NCBI GenBank assembly: GCA_020053155.1
Contig: JAGVNS010000082.1
Coordinates: 1-8,743 of the forward strand
Source of the DNA: Nitrososphaerota archaeon
GTDB lineage: Archaea; Iainarchaeota; Iainarchaeia; Iainarchaeales; VGJJ01
DNA length: 8,743 nucleotides
Direction: 5' to 3'
Every line of letters starts with the position of its first letter. Position 1 is the stretch's first letter. This document shows, one piece after another, positions 1 to 5,722 of the stretch. The position numbers and the translations under genes were made by a program. The notes under the pieces are model-generated. The model was given only the letters and a program-made list of their open reading frames with translations. It was not told the origin of the DNA and did no database searches.

Positions 1-88
1 ACTACACAACTACTCAGCCAACCACATGACCAACTGAATTATGTCCCAGAGTGCGTTGGAGGGCGGAGGCAGATTGCGTTAAATGTAT

Positions 89-165
89 GCGCTTATACGC
101 AGTTTTTCGGAAGGAAAAATTGGGTGGAGCCGAGCAGCAGAGCGAAGGCGGAACCGTATAAGCGC
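89..165. repeat. Long imperfect hairpin with 11-bp perfect arms
   Basis: GCGCTTATACG at 89-99 is exactly complementary to CGTATAAGCGC at 155-165, with a 55-nt spacer. The spacer holds a second small stem (TTTTTC 103-108 with GAAAAA 114-119). The structure lies downstream of the minus-strand 96-aa gene. On the bottom strand the outer flank ACTTAAC (plus 167-173) fits the RYYYAAC R-box of an integron attC, but the partner GTTRRRY box is missing on the other side, so attC identity is not supported. The rest of 1-237 contains no gene that I can support. Confidence 0.6.
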
Positions 166-199
166 TGTTAAGTCCCTTTTTCTGAAAGACAAAGTCAAA

Positions 200-214
200 A
201 ATTGCGAAGCAATT
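200..214. repeat. Six-bp stem with GAA triloop
   Basis: AATTGC (200-205), loop GAA and GCAATT (209-214) form a perfect small hairpin 24 nt beyond the stop codon of the minus-strand 96-aa gene. It may mark the 3' end of that transcript. The same design, a perfect 5-8 bp stem on a three-base loop, recurs at 703-717, 783-799, 807-825, 847-859 and 7703-7717. Confidence 0.5.
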
Positions 215-237
215 CGGAGAAATCAATGTCGACGAGC

Positions 238-528
238 TTATTTTTTTCTGATTTTATGATATAAAGCGACAACTCCACAAGAAACTAAATACCAGAATAC
301 TATATCAATAATGAAATTTATCCATGAAAATTCAATGGTTGGTGGAGTTGGAGCATTTGGCCACATCATAAAACTTCCAATTGGCCAGAAGCCTAATGGC
401 AAACCAACAAGAATTCTGGCATCAGAAACATAGGTGGATGAAATTATCAAATAATTCAAACTAAGCATCAATATTAAGAATATAATTATCTTTGAAATGG
501 TTGGTTTAAAGAAAGTTTTCCATTCCAT
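238..528 (-). CDS. Small two-helix membrane protein of unknown function
   Basis: The protein is 96 aa. An N-terminal lysine-containing stretch is followed by a hydrophobic helix (about residues 12-31), an outside loop rich in Gly, Pro and Trp (GLPLGFWPIG, then PNAPTPPT), a second helix (about 68-90) and a basic KIRKK tail. This layout predicts two membrane passes with both ends in the cytoplasm. I recognise the general look of short archaeal and bacterial hypotheticals with a Gly-Phe-Pro-rich loop between two helices, but no function. The ATG at 528 is supported by a TTTAAATA box 26.5 nt upstream, which would make the transcript leaderless; no Shine-Dalgarno sequence is seen. Base composition is markedly AT-rich compared with the operons to the right. 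It stands alone, flanked on both sides by hairpin-rich non-coding DNA. Confidence 0.65.
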   Translation of the reverse strand: MEWKTFFKPTISKIIIFLILMLSLNYLIISSTYVSDARILVGLPLGFWPIGSFMMWPNAPTPPTIEFSWINFIIDIVFWYLVSCGVVALYHKIRKK

Positions 529-550
529 ATTTATTATTGGCTCTGGGTGT

Positions 551-558
551 TATTTAAA
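551..558 (-). promoter_or_regulatory. TATA box of the 96-aa membrane protein gene
   Basis: The bottom strand reads TTTAAATA, a very good archaeal TATA box, centred 26.5 nt before the start ATG at 528. This predicts transcription starting at or next to the ATG. Confidence 0.55.
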
Positions 559-562
559 TCTT

Positions 563-576
563 CCGAAAACTTTCGG
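563..576. promoter_or_regulatory. Palindrome adjoining the TATA box
   Basis: CCGAAA (563-568) and TTTCGG (571-576) are exact inverted arms around a 2-nt centre. The palindrome sits five bases upstream, in the transcriptional sense, of the TATA box at 551-558, where the BRE and many archaeal regulator sites lie. It may be an operator. It may equally be one more of the hairpins that crowd this spacer. Confidence 0.3.
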
Positions 577-616
577 TCAGATGGAAGATATCGTGCGAGT
601 CGACATCGATTGGACT

Positions 617-665
617 TATAGCAAACCATTTTAATTTTGGAACTTCTATTGGGTGGTTTGCTATA
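617..665. repeat. Twelve-bp perfect inverted repeat, 25-nt spacer
   Basis: TATAGCAAACCA at 617-628 is exactly complementary to TGGTTTGCTATA at 654-665. The segment would form a long stem-loop in RNA from either strand. It lies in the 362-bp gap between the two minus-strand genes, between the peptidase stop codon and the promoter of the membrane protein gene. No gene is convincing in this gap: the open frame at 554-742 covers the promoter and is full of inverted repeats. Confidence 0.6.
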
Positions 666-674
666 TGCAACATT

Positions 675-717
675 GCAAAAGAAACGCTTTTGCGACGCCT
701 CCCAAAGCTTGGCTTTG
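675..717. repeat. Two adjacent small hairpins
   Basis: GCAAAAG (675-681) pairs with CTTTTGC (687-693) around a 5-nt loop. CAAAGC (703-708) pairs with GCTTTG (712-717) around a TTG triloop. Both stems are perfect. They directly follow the inverted repeat at 617-665. Confidence 0.5.
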
Positions 718-782
718 TAAGGAAAGCCGCGAAAATGTTCACATACTTAGGCTTTTTGCTATAACATCGCGATTAAGAGAAG

Positions 783-893
783 TTTTCACGAAGTGAAAAT
801 TTGGGCAAAATCCTGCAAGGATTTTTCTCTCATTCAAAAATTTTGAGTTGCGAGGCAACACCGTTTGGGTGGACAAAAATAGGGCCCGCCCTA
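783..893. repeat. Cluster of consecutive perfect stem-loops
   Basis: Five exact hairpins follow one another: TTTTCAC/GTGAAAA at 783-799 (GAA loop), AAAATCCT/AGGATTTT at 807-825 (GCA loop, followed by another T), GTTGC/GCAAC at 847-859 (GAG loop), CACC/GGTG at 859-871, and TAGGGC/GCCCTA at 880-893 (CC centre). The last contains the stop codon of the minus-strand peptidase. The cluster is therefore the immediate 3' flank of that gene. The stems differ in sequence but share the small-loop design. Confidence 0.55.
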
Positions 894-1568
894 GAATTTT
901 ATCTTCTGCTTGGGTCTGACTTCTTTCATTTTATCATCTGCAAGGTATGCAGAGCCGGGACCAATAACTTCAATCACCTTATCGGTTACATATAGCCCCG
1001 TGTTTTCAGGCAAAGCGGCTATTTTTAGTCCATACTTTTTTTTATATTTCTGGATTTCTTCATTCATTTTTGGCTCATAATGACACCATAAATCATACCC
1101 TCTCACAAAATCCATGGCATCAAAATTTTTCAAACCGACTTCATTTGGATCGGCCGCTAATGCAGGAATTATTGTTTTCGCACAAATTATTGCACCGGCG
1201 CTTCCTCCAAAAAAAGGAACATTATTTCTAATAAGTTTCTCTAATCTCAAAAGAAAACCAGACTCTCTTAAATAGTTTAGAAGGTAAAAGGTGTTTCCCC
1301 CTCCGATATATACTCCGCCAAATTTTTTTAATTCTGCTTCTGTGTTTGCTTTTAACTCTTTTTCTATCCACATCTCAATTTTATTTATTCCTAATGGATT
1401 GAATGTTCCACTAATCCATTTATAACATTCAGAATAGGGGTGTTTCTTTGTATCAATCGCAATGGGGATGTACAAGAGAGGTTTGGTATTACCAATAGCA
1501 GAAGCAAACTTTCTTTCTAATTTTATGGAGTCTTTTCCGCTTCCCCCGCCAGACAAAAATAATCTCAT
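891..1568 (-). CDS. Peptidase S51 family (PepE-like) serine peptidase
   Basis: The protein is 225 aa from the chosen start, close to the usual S51 size. Family members (alpha-aspartyl dipeptidase PepE, cyanophycinase) are cytoplasmic serine hydrolases with a class-I glutamine-amidotransferase-like fold. Visible hallmarks are a Gly-rich N-terminal strand-turn (LFLSGGGSG, 3-11), GGGNTFYLL (89-97), the nucleophile elbow GGSAGA (121-126, Ser123), a His in CHYEP (His163) and LPENTGL (186-192), which resembles the conserved family segment with an acidic residue. The open frame reaches up to 1724, but those 52 extra residues are encoded by hairpin DNA and precede the family's normal N-terminus; the ATG at 1568 also has an AT-rich TATA-like octamer 26.5 nt upstream. 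Specificity for Asp dipeptides cannot be read from the sequence. The gene is AT-rich compared with the plus-strand operons, so acquisition is possible. Confidence 0.85.
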   Translation of the reverse strand: MRLFLSGGGSGKDSIKLERKFASAIGNTKPLLYIPIAIDTKKHPYSECYKWISGTFNPLGINKIEMWIEKELKANTEAELKKFGGVYIGGGNTFYLLNYLRESGFLLRLEKLIRNNVPFFGGSAGAIICAKTIIPALAADPNEVGLKNFDAMDFVRGYDLWCHYEPKMNEEIQKYKKKYGLKIAALPENTGLYVTDKVIEVIGPGSAYLADDKMKEVRPKQKIKF

Positions 1569-1590
1569 ACAACTAAAATACATTTTATAA

Positions 1591-1598
1591 TTTATTAA
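1591..1598 (-). promoter_or_regulatory. Candidate TATA element of the S51 peptidase gene
   Basis: The bottom strand reads TTAATAAA, centred 26.5 nt before the ATG at 1568. A second AT octamer, TTATAAAA (1583-1590), is only 18.5 nt away, so the exact box is uncertain. No Shine-Dalgarno sequence is visible, in line with a leaderless message. Confidence 0.4.
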
Positions 1599-1613
1599 GG
1601 TTTCTAAACTGCG

Positions 1614-1629
1614 GCGGGCTGAAGCCCGC
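1614..1629. repeat. GC-rich six-bp hairpin, TGAA loop
   Basis: GCGGGC (1614-1619), loop TGAA and GCCCGC (1624-1629) form a perfect stem. It is GC-rich inside an AT-rich spacer, just upstream of the S51 peptidase promoter. Confidence 0.55.
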
Positions 1630-1646
1630 AGGGTTTTGTTTCCCGT

Positions 1647-1711
1647 GAACGGCTTGCGAGAAAAACCATTCATCTGCCCTTTCAAAAAGACAGGGTTCTC
1701 GCAAGGGGTTC
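1647..1711. repeat. 65-nt compound hairpin between two minus-strand genes
   Basis: GAAC (1647-1650) pairs with GTTC (1708-1711). After a 2x2 GG/GG internal loop, CTTGCGAGAA (1653-1662) pairs exactly with TTCTCGCAAG (1696-1705). Inside the loop, CCCT (1677-1680) pairs with AGGG (1692-1695). The element sits between the membrane protein gene ending at 1749 and the peptidase promoter. It could be the 3' end structure of the upstream minus-strand transcript or a small palindromic element. Confidence 0.5.
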
Positions 1712-1748
1712 CTAAAATGCGCACCCCAAAATAAGAAAAAAAGTGCGT

Positions 1749-2021
1749 TCAGAGTTGGATGGGAGGAAAAATTTGGGGGAAGAATATGAACAAGAGGAGC
1801 AGGAGCAAAAGGACCATCATTCCTTCCCCAAAATCATTCCACAAAACAACTACGACGAGTGCAAATGCCGCAAACCAAAGAGGAGATAATTGCGCAGAAA
1901 CGATATAGGCCCCTGCTAAAAGACCAAGGACAAAAATAAGCATGATAAAAGCCCCCACTTTCTGCACAATGATTTTGGTGCCCTTGATGATGCCCCTAAA
2001 AAATTCAGAAACCGTTCCCAT
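1749..2021 (-). CDS. Small three-helix membrane protein of unknown function
   Basis: From the ATG at 2021 the protein has 90 aa. A short amphipathic, basic N-terminus (to about residue 21) is followed by three hydrophobic segments at about 22-42, 46-62 and 67-84; the last is a run of seven leucines running into FIFF, and the tail is Pro-rich. A WNDFGEG turn separates helices two and three. The open frame extends up to 2108, but that extension would run through the divergent promoter and into the start of the carbinolamine dehydratase gene, so the inner ATG is preferred; an AAGGGA stretch precedes it. I do not recognise a family. It is read divergently from the pterin dehydratase operon and probably shares its TATA region; no functional link can be inferred from this. 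Confidence 0.6.
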   Translation of the reverse strand: MGTVSEFFRGIIKGTKIIVQKVGAFIMLIFVLGLLAGAYIVSAQLSPLWFAAFALVVVVLWNDFGEGMMVLLLLLLLFIFFPQIFPPIQL

Positions 2022-2058
2022 ATACAATCCCTTGTAAACCAATACCGGCATCACGGGA

Positions 2059-2066
2059 TATTTAAA
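2059..2066. promoter_or_regulatory. TATA element between divergent genes
   Basis: TATTTAAA is centred 25.5 nt before the ATG at 2088, giving a leaderless start for the carbinolamine dehydratase. Read on the bottom strand (TTTAAATA) it lies 41.5 nt from the ATG at 2021, which would give that gene a leader of about 15 nt. It is the only TATA-like element in the divergent gap, so it may serve both directions. Confidence 0.45.
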
Positions 2067-2087
2067 GGAAAAGGGCGTTTTGGAGAA

Positions 2088-2414
2088 ATGAAGCACCTTC
2101 CCTCCCATTGCCTACCCTGCGAAGGGGACATTCCTCCCCTCACCAAAAAAGAGAGCAAGGAACTGCTCGCATTCATTCCCCATTGGCTGCTAAAATATCC
2201 AAAAATTGTGCGCACGTTCACATTCAAAGACTTTGCACACGCCCTGAGTTTCGTAAATGCGGTGGGAAAAATGGCGGAAAAAGAGGGACACCACCCCGAC
2301 ATCGAGATTCACTGGAACAAGGTAACCCTCACCCTATGGACGCACGCCATTAACGGGTTAAGCGAAAACGACTACATTTCGGCACGGAAAATAAACGAGT
2401 TGATACATGCATGA
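2088..2414 (+). CDS. phhB: Pterin-4a-carbinolamine dehydratase
   Basis: The protein is 108 aa, the normal size for this cytoplasmic enzyme, which dehydrates 4a-hydroxytetrahydrobiopterin and so recycles the pterin cofactor of aromatic amino acid hydroxylases. The signature is clear: EKEGHHPDIEIHW (65-76), with the catalytic pair His68-His69 followed by Pro70, then TLWTHAINGLSENDY (82-96), where His86 matches the third active-site His. The N-terminus carries a CxxC (Cys8, Cys11) in the CLPCEG stretch also seen in many microbial members. The start is supported by a TATA box 25.5 nt upstream; a GGAG lies only two bases before the ATG. It is the first gene of an operon and overlaps the next gene by ATGA. 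No aromatic hydroxylase is in the window, so its role here may differ from Phe hydroxylation, for example in molybdopterin or another pterin metabolism (inference). Confidence 0.93.
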   Translation: MKHLPSHCLPCEGDIPPLTKKESKELLAFIPHWLLKYPKIVRTFTFKDFAHALSFVNAVGKMAEKEGHHPDIEIHWNKVTLTLWTHAINGLSENDYISARKINELIHA

Positions 2415-2890
2415 AGGTGACAAAAAACAAGTATTATTATCCAATTGCGCGACGGAACATTACGCGCATTTCCTATGATGAGTCCCCGGCCCATCGCGGA
2501 AAATGGAAACATGCCATCGACTTCATCGTACCCGAAAATGTGCCCATTCGAGCGTCATTGGATGGGGTTGTGTTTGACGTAAAAGATGATTCAAACACTG
2601 GGGGAGAATCGAAAAGTTTCGATGAATTCGGAAACTACATCGAAATTCTACATGCACACGGAGAATATACCATCTATGAACACATACGGAAAAACGGATC
2701 ACGAGTCAAGAGAGGGAATCGTGTCAGAGCCAGGCAAATAATTGGATATTCTGGCAAAACGGGTTGGATTGCCCACCTGGGGCCCCATCTCCATTTTGAT
2801 GTCCATACGTATTTTGGGAAAGGAAAAAACGATTATGCTTCAATTCGCGTACGCTGGAAATCAAAAAATGGCCTTAAGCAGCAGAAATAG
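2411..2890 (+). CDS. M23 (LytM/NlpD-type) metallopeptidase-fold protein
   Basis: The protein is 159 aa and consists almost entirely of one M23 domain. In order: KHAIDFIVPENVPIRASLDG (33-52 region), which matches the family's first zinc segment with His34 and Asp37 as likely ligands; GGESKSFDEFGNYIEILH (64-81); YTIYEHI (86-92), corresponding to the conserved Tyr-x-His; RVRARQIIGYSGKTG (104-118); and GPHLHFDV (124-131) with the His126-x-His128 pair. Classical M23 enzymes cut glycine-containing peptide cross-links of peptidoglycan. No signal peptide or membrane helix is visible, so the protein looks cytoplasmic, and an archaeal host would lack murein, so the substrate is unknown. The spacing HxxD differs from the textbook HxxxD, so metal binding should be treated as likely, not proven. 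The ATG overlaps the dehydratase stop codon (ATGA), implying coupled translation. Confidence 0.85.
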   Translation: MKVTKNKYYYPIARRNITRISYDESPAHRGKWKHAIDFIVPENVPIRASLDGVVFDVKDDSNTGGESKSFDEFGNYIEILHAHGEYTIYEHIRKNGSRVKRGNRVRARQIIGYSGKTGWIAHLGPHLHFDVHTYFGKGKNDYASIRVRWKSKNGLKQQK

Positions 2891-2898
2891 TGAACAGG

Positions 2899-2906
2899 TT
2901 TAAAAC
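2899..2906 (+). promoter_or_regulatory. Candidate internal TATA box for serS
   Basis: TTTAAAAC is centred 26.5 nt before the preferred serS ATG at 2929, in the 38-nt gap after the M23 stop codon. It would let the synthetase be transcribed on its own as well as by read-through. The same bases also pair as TAAAAC/GTTTTA (2901-2906 with 2915-2920). Confidence 0.4.
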
Positions 2907-2928
2907 GCCTTTTTGTTTTAGAGTGAGA

Positions 2929-4209
2929 ATGCTATCCATCCATTTCATCCGGGAGAATAAGGAACAGGTTCGAGAAAACCTTTCGCGGAGACAGCATGCG
3001 CCTTATTTACAATTGTTTGATCAACTGATTCAAGACGATTTGGAGTACCGGAAATTGTTGCAGGACGCGGAAGGATTGCGCGCGAAACGGAATCAACTCA
3101 CGCAGCAGGTAGCAAAAGTAAAAGACAATCCCATTGAAAAACAACAATTAGTGCAGGAATCAAAGGGGGTGGGAGCGCAAATCGTTCAAACCGAAAAAAG
3201 GCAGAATGAACTCAAAGAAAAAATACGTTCAACCCTAATGCGCCTCCCAAATATTTTGGAAGAGGATGTGCCGTTTGGGAAAGATGATGCGGAAAATGTG
3301 GAAGTGAAAAAATGGGGAGAAATAAAAAAATTGGATTTTAAACCCCTGCATCATGGGCAAATTGCCCGAAATATTGATGGAGTTGAATTTGAACGTACGG
3401 TAAAAATAAGCGGAACTGGTTTTTTTGCGCTCAAAGGGTCGCTTGCGCTTCTGGATATGGCCCTCACGCGGTATGCACTGGACATGCTTATGCAGGATGG
3501 GTTTGTGCCCATGCAGCCACCCTACATGATGAATCGGAAAGCGTATGAGGGAGTCACGGACTTGGCGGAATTTGACAATCAACTCTACAAAATAGAAAAT
3601 GAGAATTTGTATTTGATTGCTACCAGTGAACACCCATTAACGGCGCAATTCATGGACGAAACCCTTCCAGGAAGCAAACTCCCCATTCAACTGGCGGGAA
3701 TTTCTCCCTGCTTCCGAAAAGAAGTGGGAAAGCACGGTTTAGACGAGCGGGGATTTTTCCGCGTGCACCAATTCAACAAAGTGGAGCAAGTGGTGATATG
3801 CCAACCGAACGAAAGCAAAACGTGGCATGAACGCATGCTCCAAAACACTGAAAAAATGATGCAGGGGCTGGAAATTCCTTATCGTGTAGTGAACGTTTGC
3901 ACGGGGGATATTGGGATTGTGGCCGCCAAAAAATATGACATTGAGGGGTATTCCCCAAGGGAAAAAAAGTACTTTGAACTGATGAGCCTGTCCAATTGCA
4001 CGGCCTATCAAGCGACGCGATTGAATATCAAATTCACAAACGCAGATGGAAGCAAAGAATATGTACACACGCTCAATGCGACGGGCATTTCAAACGCGCG
4101 CATGCTCAGGGCCATCCTCGAAAACAACCAAACCAAGGAGGGGGGCATTCTCATTCCCAAAATTTTACACCCCTACATGTATGGGATGACGGAGATTCCC
4201 AAGACGTGA
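2929..4209 (+). CDS. serS: Seryl-tRNA synthetase (class II)
   Basis: This enzyme of 426 aa charges tRNA-Ser (and tRNA-Sec where present) with serine using ATP. The N-terminal IHFIRENKEQVRENL (4-18) and the long charged heptad region to about residue 105 form the tRNA-binding coiled-coil arm. The catalytic core shows TSEHPLTA (232-239), motif 2 around CFRKEVG (261-267, Arg263) followed by RVHQFNKVE (278-286), SLSNCTAYQATR (353-364), and motif 3 NATGISNAR (383-391) leading to AILENNQ and IPKILHPYM. It is the common, not the rare methanogen-type, SerRS. The frame is open from a GTG at 2890, but family N-termini begin at the MLSIHFIREN segment, and this ATG has a TATA-like box 26.5 nt upstream and a GAGTGAG stretch just before it. 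All class II motifs are intact. Confidence 0.95.
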   Translation: MLSIHFIRENKEQVRENLSRRQHAPYLQLFDQLIQDDLEYRKLLQDAEGLRAKRNQLTQQVAKVKDNPIEKQQLVQESKGVGAQIVQTEKRQNELKEKIRSTLMRLPNILEEDVPFGKDDAENVEVKKWGEIKKLDFKPLHHGQIARNIDGVEFERTVKISGTGFFALKGSLALLDMALTRYALDMLMQDGFVPMQPPYMMNRKAYEGVTDLAEFDNQLYKIENENLYLIATSEHPLTAQFMDETLPGSKLPIQLAGISPCFRKEVGKHGLDERGFFRVHQFNKVEQVVICQPNESKTWHERMLQNTEKMMQGLEIPYRVVNVCTGDIGIVAAKKYDIEGYSPREKKYFELMSLSNCTAYQATRLNIKFTNADGSKEYVHTLNATGISNARMLRAILENNQTKEGGILIPKILHPYMYGMTEIPKT

Positions 4210-4228
4210 AAAAATGGGCGTTTGCATA

Positions 4229-4243
4229 TTCTTTTCCTATTTT
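4229..4243 (+). terminator. Pyrimidine-rich tract after serS
   Basis: Twenty bases after the serS stop codon, TTCTTTTCCTATTTT is a T-rich run without a stem, the kind of signal at which archaeal RNA polymerase stops. The assignment rests on position and composition only. Confidence 0.3.
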
Positions 4244-4251
4244 ACTCAACC

Positions 4252-4259
4252 ATTAAAAA
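4252..4259 (+). promoter_or_regulatory. Weak TATA-like element before the first GT-C gene
   Basis: ATTAAAAA is centred 25.5 nt before the ATG at 4281. It is a poorer match than the other boxes, but the spacing agrees with them and it favours the ATG at 4281 over the in-frame TTG at 4266. Confidence 0.35.
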
Positions 4260-4280
4260 CAACGATTGGGACGCATTGAA

Positions 4281-5720
4281 ATGACTGAAGCAGCACGTAC
4301 TCGCCTCGTCAAGTGGGGAGTAGTACTCCTTCTCCTATTCTACCTTGGTCTGCAGATTTATTTTTTGGATCTGAAACCCGTGGGGAGCGATGAATCGTTG
4401 TATGCGTGGTATGCGTTGCAGATTCACCAAGACATGGGAGCGGTGTTCAGCCCGATGGTCTGGGAATATCATCCTCCCCTTTTTTCATTTTTGGCCAGTT
4501 TAGGAGTGGGGCTGTTAACCCCTCTTCAAGCTGTCCGCATAACAAGTATTGGGTTCGGTCTTTTCACCATCCTGCTCACTTTCCTTATTGGCCAGCGAAT
4601 CGGGGGAAATAAAATAGGGTTTCTTTCCTCTCTTTTTTTGACTACTGCGGGCGTCTTTCTGGGAACCGCCCACCAAGGAATACTTGATACCGCCCTCATG
4701 GCAGCAGCCGCATTAGTGGGATTGTCCTGTTTAGCATGGCTGGAAAAACCAAAGGCTGGGTTCCCATGGTGGGGAATGGGAGGAATTTTTCTGGCCCTCA
4801 TGGTTAAGAGAAGTGGATTCATGGTTTTGGGCCTTCCCATCGCCGCGCTCCTTCTTTACTGGAAAAACGCCGAATCCCATGGACACAAAAATGAAGGGTT
4901 TTCTCTTTCACTTTTTCAGAAAACAATTTTAGTTCTGGCGGGAGGGGGAGCCATATGGTCAATATGGACTTTCACCCGGGCGCGCGACTTTATTTTTAGC
5001 GCTGGATTATTTCCCACTCTCCTAACAAATATGCTTTACTTTGTCAGCGCAATGATACCAATCATGCTACTCCTTGCCTATTTTGGCATATGGATGGAAC
5101 GCAAAAATAGAACTCCTGCCCGCCTTTTTTTATACGCCTGGATTTTGGTTTATCTTCTTTCCTTTTTTTATCCGATAGGAACATATCGACAGTACTTGCC
5201 CGCGCTTCCCGCCATGACGGTGTTAGCCGCTATCGGATTTTTCCACATTCCATTTGAGCGCATTATTCTTTCACGCATCGCACGCACGGGAGCCCTTCTT
5301 TTGATTATAGGACTTTCTTTTTCCCCGGCAGTGGGCTATTTTACACAAACCTCCATTCCTATTGGGTATGCGGAAGAGGGGGCGTGGTTATCTGCTCATG
5401 CAGCTGAGGGATGGATTTACGATTTTAAAGAGCGGGAAACGAGACTCTTTAGTGGAATTGAATTAGCCAAGTATGGGGGCCGCATCCGGGAGTATCCCCC
5501 TACTCCTGAAAAATTTGAAGCGGAACTTAAAACACTATCCGGGAAAAAGATTTACGCCATTGATATGGTCTGGAGAAATCCCTTTTATGGAACGTATGTG
5601 GATGGCCCCCTTCTTATGCGACTGGGTTTCAAGAAAGTGTACGCGGTGTGGAAAACCATTTCTCCCACTCAATCAGGGGAAGTTATCAGGATTTACGAAT
5701 ACAATGGTTCAGGAGGGTAA
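4281..5720 (+). CDS. GT-C membrane glycosyltransferase (GT39/ArnT-like)
   Basis: The protein is 479 aa with about eleven hydrophobic segments and a soluble C-terminal part of roughly 110 residues. After the first helix (about 12-29) comes the GT-C signature loop: GSDESLYAWYA (35-45) with the acidic pair Asp37-Glu38, then YHPPLFSFL (63-71). GILDTALM (133-140) provides another conserved Asp (136), and a later VKRSGFMVLGLP resembles the KG segment of the family. Members transfer a sugar from a polyprenyl-phosphate donor to a lipid, glycan or protein on the outer face of the membrane. Donor and acceptor cannot be deduced. The start was moved from a TTG at 4266 to the ATG at 4281, just before the first helix. 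It is coupled to the following GT-C gene, and a GT2 gene able to make lipid-linked donors lies downstream, which fits surface glycan or N-glycan assembly. Confidence 0.85.
   Translation: MTEAARTRLVKWGVVLLLLFYLGLQIYFLDLKPVGSDESLYAWYALQIHQDMGAVFSPMVWEYHPPLFSFLASLGVGLLTPLQAVRITSIGFGLFTILLTFLIGQRIGGNKIGFLSSLFLTTAGVFLGTAHQGILDTALMAAAALVGLSCLAWLEKPKAGFPWWGMGGIFLALMVKRSGFMVLGLPIAALLLYWKNAESHGHKNEGFSLSLFQKTILVLAGGGAIWSIWTFTRARDFIFSAGLFPTLLTNMLYFVSAMIPIMLLLAYFGIWMERKNRTPARLFLYAWILVYLLSFFYPIGTYRQYLPALPAMTVLAAIGFFHIPFERIILSRIARTGALLLIIGLSFSPAVGYFTQTSIPIGYAEEGAWLSAHAAEGWIYDFKERETRLFSGIELAKYGGRIREYPPTPEKFEAELKTLSGKKIYAIDMVWRNPFYGTYVDGPLLMRLGFKKVYAVWKTISPTQSGEVIRIYEYNGSGG
5711..5717 (+). promoter_or_regulatory. 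Strong ribosome binding site inside the operon
   Basis: AGGAGGG overlaps the last codons of the upstream GT-C gene and ends five bases before the ATG at 5723. It fixes this start against the earlier in-frame candidate at 5648. It is the clearest Shine-Dalgarno sequence in the window and contrasts with the candidate leaderless starts of operon-leading genes. Confidence 0.75.
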
Positions 5721-5722
5721 CG

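Noticed and set aside
67..173. Integron attC site
   Set aside because: Only one R-box pattern fits on the bottom strand; the opposing GTTRRRY box is absent and the two GTTRRRY-like plus-strand sites (78-84, 167-173) are in direct, not inverted, orientation.
14..226. Open frame of 70 codons on the minus strand
   Set aside because: It spans the long hairpin 89-165 and the triloop stem at 200-214, has no promoter or ribosome site, and its translation is rich in Ser, Cys, Pro and Arg with no recognisable fold.
554..742. Open frame of 62 codons on the minus strand
   Set aside because: It runs over the TATA box of the 96-aa gene and through three inverted repeats; no start signal and no recognisable family.
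801..995. Open frame of 64 codons on the plus strand
   Set aside because: It overlaps the hairpin cluster and the 3' end of the well-supported S51 peptidase on the other strand.
1569..1724. N-terminal extension of the S51 peptidase
   Set aside because: The 52 extra residues are encoded by hairpin DNA and precede the family's normal N-terminal strand; the ATG at 1568 fits both family length and promoter spacing.
2022..2302. Upstream extension and second minus-strand frame opposite the dehydratase gene
   Set aside because: Both are shadows of the pterin dehydratase coding region, whose catalytic motifs are unmistakable on the plus strand.
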